In this document: positions 14,181 to 16,491 of the stretch, piece after piece
Position numbering within the stretch: the first letter of the stretch is position 1
Layout of the letters: each line of letters starts with the position of its first letter
From: Dehalococcoidia bacterium UBA2588
GTDB taxonomy: Bacteria > Chloroflexota > Dehalococcoidia > Lucifugimonadales > UBA3495
Direction of reading: 5' to 3'
Assembly: GCA_002339805.1 (NCBI GenBank)
Contig: DDKW01000003.1
Location: 15,130-31,620, forward strand
DNA: 16,491 nucleotides
Translations under genes and position numbers: made by a program
The notes under the pieces: generated by a model
Database searches by the model: none
The model's input: only the letters and a program-made list of their open reading frames with translations
What the model was told of the DNA's origin: nothing

Positions 14181-15581
14181 TTAATAATTGGCATAAGCCA
14201 AATATGTTCCAATAATACAGCCTGCTGCAAGAATTCCTGGAATTATTTTGTACTCTACCTGTGATTTTACTTTTCCGAGCACTCCTAGTTCTGTGCCCCT
14301 CTCGAATCTTGCTTCAAAACCTACTCCACTTTCACCAACGACCTGCATTAGAGTTTGTTGGTAATTTGTCAAAGAATCATTTGATTCTTTAGCTCGACTT
14401 TTTGCGGTGCCGAGAATATAACACGGATCTCCTAAAGCTATTCCCCATAATGTCCATTTATGTTTTAATATAGTCCAGCCGCCGAAAGTAGTGGTGATTA
14501 ACGAACCAAATATTTCTCCCAAATTTCGGTTGTGATCTATTTCCCACATTCGAAGATAATCTCCTAAATTTTTATGTTTGAATGTGTCCGGTTTAACAAG
14601 AGTTCCTCCAGTACCATCATGGAGAATAAAATCGTATCCTCCTTCTTTGATTTCTATAGTTTCCCACTTATATTCGGTCTTTGGCCTAGGCCCCTTGTCA
14701 GTCATTTCAACGGTGTATCTTTTAACATATATTTCGTACTTCCATTCCCATGCGTGTAGGTCATCACAAGTACGGCCTGGATCGTTACCAACCTGAACAG
14801 GGGGAGCGGGTGTTGAAGATCTTCGGACTTGTCCAACTAATTCCAATTCGCCTGCAGCCATAGATCTAACTTTTGAAGTAGGAATGTCAATAGTCAATTG
14901 CATCTTTGTTCCGGTCCTCCACATGATAAATGCATATGCAATAGAGGCTATGGCCGGGCCAAAAATTAGGGCACAAGCCATCACAGAACTATTTTCGGTA
15001 TCCGATCCTGTTTCAAGTATTCCAACACCAGCATATACTGAGAGCATAGTGATTGGGATTGAGTATAAGGCCATGATACAAATCAAAACTCCATCTAGAG
15101 AAAAGCTAGCCGGTATAGGAGTTCCAATGATGGTTGGATGTTCGGATATTATGCCAGTGTCGTCAGGTCCATATCGATCTTCTTTATCCCAATATTCTGG
15201 ACCTGGCGATTGGAAAACCCACCCTCTATCATCTTTTTTTGGGCTTGAAGAATAACTCCCATTCCAGAAACTTCCGGTTCGGCCTCCTTCTTCAGAACGT
15301 TGAATAAAATCTCTAGGTTTCTCTTTGATTCGGATTTTATTATATTCTTCTTGTAGCCTTGTAGGCGTCAAAATCACACCCAATAAACATCCAGGGATAA
15401 CAAAAACTCCCCCCATAACCGCGCCTGTAAAATCATCATTAATCAGGGCAATAAAACTGACTAAAAGTCCGGCGCCTATAATTAGTAAAGAAATAATCCA
15501 AAGGAAAAAGGCCGCTCCTGAAGGTGGAGTGAAATCAAAAGATTTCCCGGCTCCGAATCGGACCTCCGGGTCTTGTTGCAT
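14181..15581 (-). CDS. GIDE-domain polytopic membrane protein (MUL1/MULAN-like, no RING)
   Basis: This 466-aa protein has hydrophobic helices at ~23-46, ~53-72, ~163-187, ~200-222 and ~446-463. Between helices 4 and 5 a soluble region carries a GIDE/BAM-like pattern: SKVRSMAAGELELVGQV (236-252), a Trp/Tyr-rich strand WEWKYEIYVKRY (278-289), WETIEIKEGGYDFILHDGTG (306-325) followed by LVKP, and GDPCYILGTAKS (384-395). The family is named after the human mitochondrial ubiquitin ligase MUL1, but no RING finger or zinc-cysteine cluster exists here, so ligase activity is not supported. A long polar loop (~80-160) rich in Gly, Ser and Trp is an added feature. The ATG at 15581 has an AT-rich TATA-like element (aaacttaatct) about 28-30 nt upstream. 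It is the first gene of the GIDE-LemA-M20 run, downstream of the ferredoxin. Confidence 0.8.
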   Translation of the reverse strand: MQQDPEVRFGAGKSFDFTPPSGAAFFLWIISLLIIGAGLLVSFIALINDDFTGAVMGGVFVIPGCLLGVILTPTRLQEEYNKIRIKEKPRDFIQRSEEGGRTGSFWNGSYSSSPKKDDRGWVFQSPGPEYWDKEDRYGPDDTGIISEHPTIIGTPIPASFSLDGVLICIMALYSIPITMLSVYAGVGILETGSDTENSSVMACALIFGPAIASIAYAFIMWRTGTKMQLTIDIPTSKVRSMAAGELELVGQVRRSSTPAPPVQVGNDPGRTCDDLHAWEWKYEIYVKRYTVEMTDKGPRPKTEYKWETIEIKEGGYDFILHDGTGGTLVKPDTFKHKNLGDYLRMWEIDHNRNLGEIFGSLITTTFGGWTILKHKWTLWGIALGDPCYILGTAKSRAKESNDSLTNYQQTLMQVVGESGVGFEARFERGTELGVLGKVKSQVEYKIIPGILAAGCIIGTYLAYANY

Positions 15582-15632
15582 AGTTTATTCATAATGACGA
15601 AAGGAGATTAAGTTTGACCCAGCAGTTAATTA

Positions 15633-15833
15633 CTAACTCATTTTTTCTATCGACAGAGCATGAACAGGACAGAAAGGAATACAATAATTACAATGAGAGC
15701 ATGATGGTTCATCTACAACAGCTAGTAAATCATCTAAAACTAAAGCATTTACTGGACATAAAGATACACAAGCTGCACAACCAAAACAACGATCATTGTC
15801 AACAACAAACAAGGAATCGGGCAATCTTGTCAC
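15633..15833 (-). CDS. 2[4Fe-4S] ferredoxin
   Basis: A 66-aa electron carrier with two complete cluster motifs: CFGCAACVSLCP (Cys16, 19, 22, 26) and CSHCNYCIPFCP (Cys45, 48, 51, 55), each with the usual proline after the fourth cysteine. It has the length and symmetry of bacterial-type ferredoxins. The start is GTG at 15831-15833; there is no ATG before the first motif, and a TATA-like ATATGT (minus strand, 15863-15868) lies about 30 nt upstream. The gene stops 51 nt before the GIDE gene start. There is no redox enzyme next to it in the window apart from the short Rossmann protein 3.4 kb downstream, so its partner is unknown. Confidence 0.93.
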   Translation of the reverse strand: MTRLPDSLFVVDNDRCFGCAACVSLCPVNALVLDDLLAVVDEPSCSHCNYCIPFCPVHALSIEKMS

Positions 15834-16093
15834 AACGCGACTGAAGAGGTGTTGGTTCTCAACATATCCCCCCTGACCCCTGTATTTCCACTGGAAAGAG
15901 AATAAAGTGTGTATGATACAATTTTTTTAAAGAAAAATTAACAATATACAATATACGATATAACTATAAAATCGAAAACAAATAAACATTTTGAAACAAT
16001 TCATTAAGTTCCAATAACTATATCATGATTCTACTGGAAATATAGGGGACGGATGTCCAAAGACCTCATGACGTGTAGTGTACCCGGTAAAGC
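15834..16093. other. AT-rich divergent spacer between ferredoxin and beta-CASP nuclease genes
   Basis: This 260-nt stretch is the largest gap. Its middle (15900-16030) is very AT-rich and holds short tandem-like TATA motifs (caatatacaatatac and gatataactata, ~15950-15967) and a T7 run (15922-15928). The right part (16030-16093) is less AT-rich. TATA-like aaatatagg (16040-16048) lies about 50 nt before the nuclease ATG at 16094, suggesting a leader of roughly 25 nt. I see no tRNA, no coding frame with archaeal features and no repeat array. Confidence 0.6.
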
Positions 16094-16491
16094 ATGGTCC
16101 TGTACGCTCCCGGCCAGTCTTCCGGATATCCTAGGACAGAAGTAAAGGAAGGCATCCGTTTTCATTTTTTAGGAGGTGGCGATGAAGTTGGTAATGTTGG
16201 GTGCGTTATTGAAGATAACACAGGAACCCGAATCCTTATCGATTATGGATTAGCTCCAACACGCCCTCCAAAATATCCGGATCAATGTCCACCAATTACT
16301 GATGCAATAATTACGCATAGTCATATAGATCATATTGGAATGGTTCCATGGTTAACTCAATTCAATAATGTGAGATTTCATGGTACAACCTTAACTTCTG
16401 CAGTTTCAGAGATAATGTGGAGAGACACTTACAAAGTTTCTAAAATAGAAGGATATCCACTAACGTGGGATAAAAGAGATTTAGAATATGC
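16094..16491 (+). CDS. Beta-CASP metallo-beta-lactamase RNA nuclease (5' part, truncated by window edge)
   Basis: 132 complete codons are visible and the frame is open at the right edge. From the ATG at 16094 (an in-frame stop lies two codons upstream) a ~20-residue polar leader precedes the metallo-beta-lactamase core: FHFLGGGDEVGNVGCVIE (23-40), a beta strand with ILIDYG (47-52, motif 1 Asp50), and AIITHSHIDHIGMVPWL (71-87) with the zinc-binding HxHxDH motif at 75-80. This matches archaeal CPSF/RNase J-type nucleases that process RNA 3' ends or degrade RNA 5'-to-3'. The lack of an N-terminal KH region rules out the long aCPSF1 form; aCPSF2- or aRNase J-like is likely, but the beta-CASP part lies outside the window. 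Confidence 0.88.
   Translation, partial: MVLYAPGQSSGYPRTEVKEGIRFHFLGGGDEVGNVGCVIEDNTGTRILIDYGLAPTRPPKYPDQCPPITDAIITHSHIDHIGMVPWLTQFNNVRFHGTTLTSAVSEIMWRDTYKVSKIEGYPLTWDKRDLEY

Noticed and set aside
15614..15844. His/Gln-rich plus-strand frame
   Set aside because: It is antisense to the two-cluster ferredoxin, whose eight cysteines are all in place.
15921..15928. T7 run as a plus-strand terminator
   Set aside because: No plus-strand gene ends upstream of it; both flanking genes point away from this spacer.
16030..16150. Possible tRNA or structured RNA upstream of the nuclease gene
   Set aside because: No T-loop sequence, acceptor pairing or anticodon stem could be drawn; much of it is the coding start of the nuclease.

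Overview
The window looks like a piece of a compact, low-G+C archaeal chromosome, most likely a marine planktonic euryarchaeon of the Marine Group II/III (Poseidoniales-like, Thermoplasmatota) type. Archaeal identity is well supported by ribosomal protein LX (L18a/L20a family), a prefoldin alpha subunit, FtsY, geranylgeranylglyceryl phosphate (GGGP) synthase for ether lipids, a beta-CASP nuclease of the archaeal CPSF/RNase J type, and TATA boxes about 25-30 nt from start codons. The narrower Marine Group II/III placement is an inference from the mix of archaeal core genes and bacterial- or eukaryote-like metabolic genes.

Layout: (1) 1-2003, minus strand: 5' part of a PurS-PurL fusion (purine synthesis), running off the left edge. 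(2) 2117-3178, plus strand: a eukaryote-like orotidine-5'-phosphate decarboxylase (pyrimidine synthesis) directly followed by a small membrane protein. (3) 3158-10214, minus strand: a long co-directional array read right to left as ribosomal LX, two-TM protein, CysQ, CysD, CysNC, prefoldin alpha, FtsY, and a membrane-anchored degenerate receiver-domain protein. The LX / prefoldin alpha / ftsY order is a known archaeal translation and targeting cluster; here a four-gene sulfate-activation block lies between LX and prefoldin alpha. (4) 10347-10808, plus strand: a coiled-coil protein. (5) 10805-15833, minus strand: read right to left, a 2[4Fe-4S] ferredoxin, a GIDE-domain membrane protein, LemA, an M20 amidohydrolase, a short Rossmann protein and GGGP synthase. 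(6) 15834-16093: the only sizeable spacer, AT-rich. (7) 16094 to the right edge, plus strand: start of a metallo-beta-lactamase/beta-CASP RNA nuclease.

The sulfur block can make PAPS (CysDN makes APS, CysC phosphorylates it) and recycle PAP (CysQ). No PAPS reductase is present in the window, so PAPS could feed either sulfonation or reduction. The GIDE protein and LemA form a recognisable membrane pair. The most interesting points are the sulfate-activation block inside the translation/secretion cluster, a receiver domain that has lost all its phosphorylation residues and gained a C-terminal membrane anchor beside ftsY, an OMP decarboxylase lacking the usual phosphate-binding arginine, a perfect palindrome over the pyrF start, and a short Rossmann protein beside GGGP synthase. 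No CRISPR array, tRNA, rRNA or insertion sequence was seen. Reading frames and motifs were read by eye; no database search was possible.
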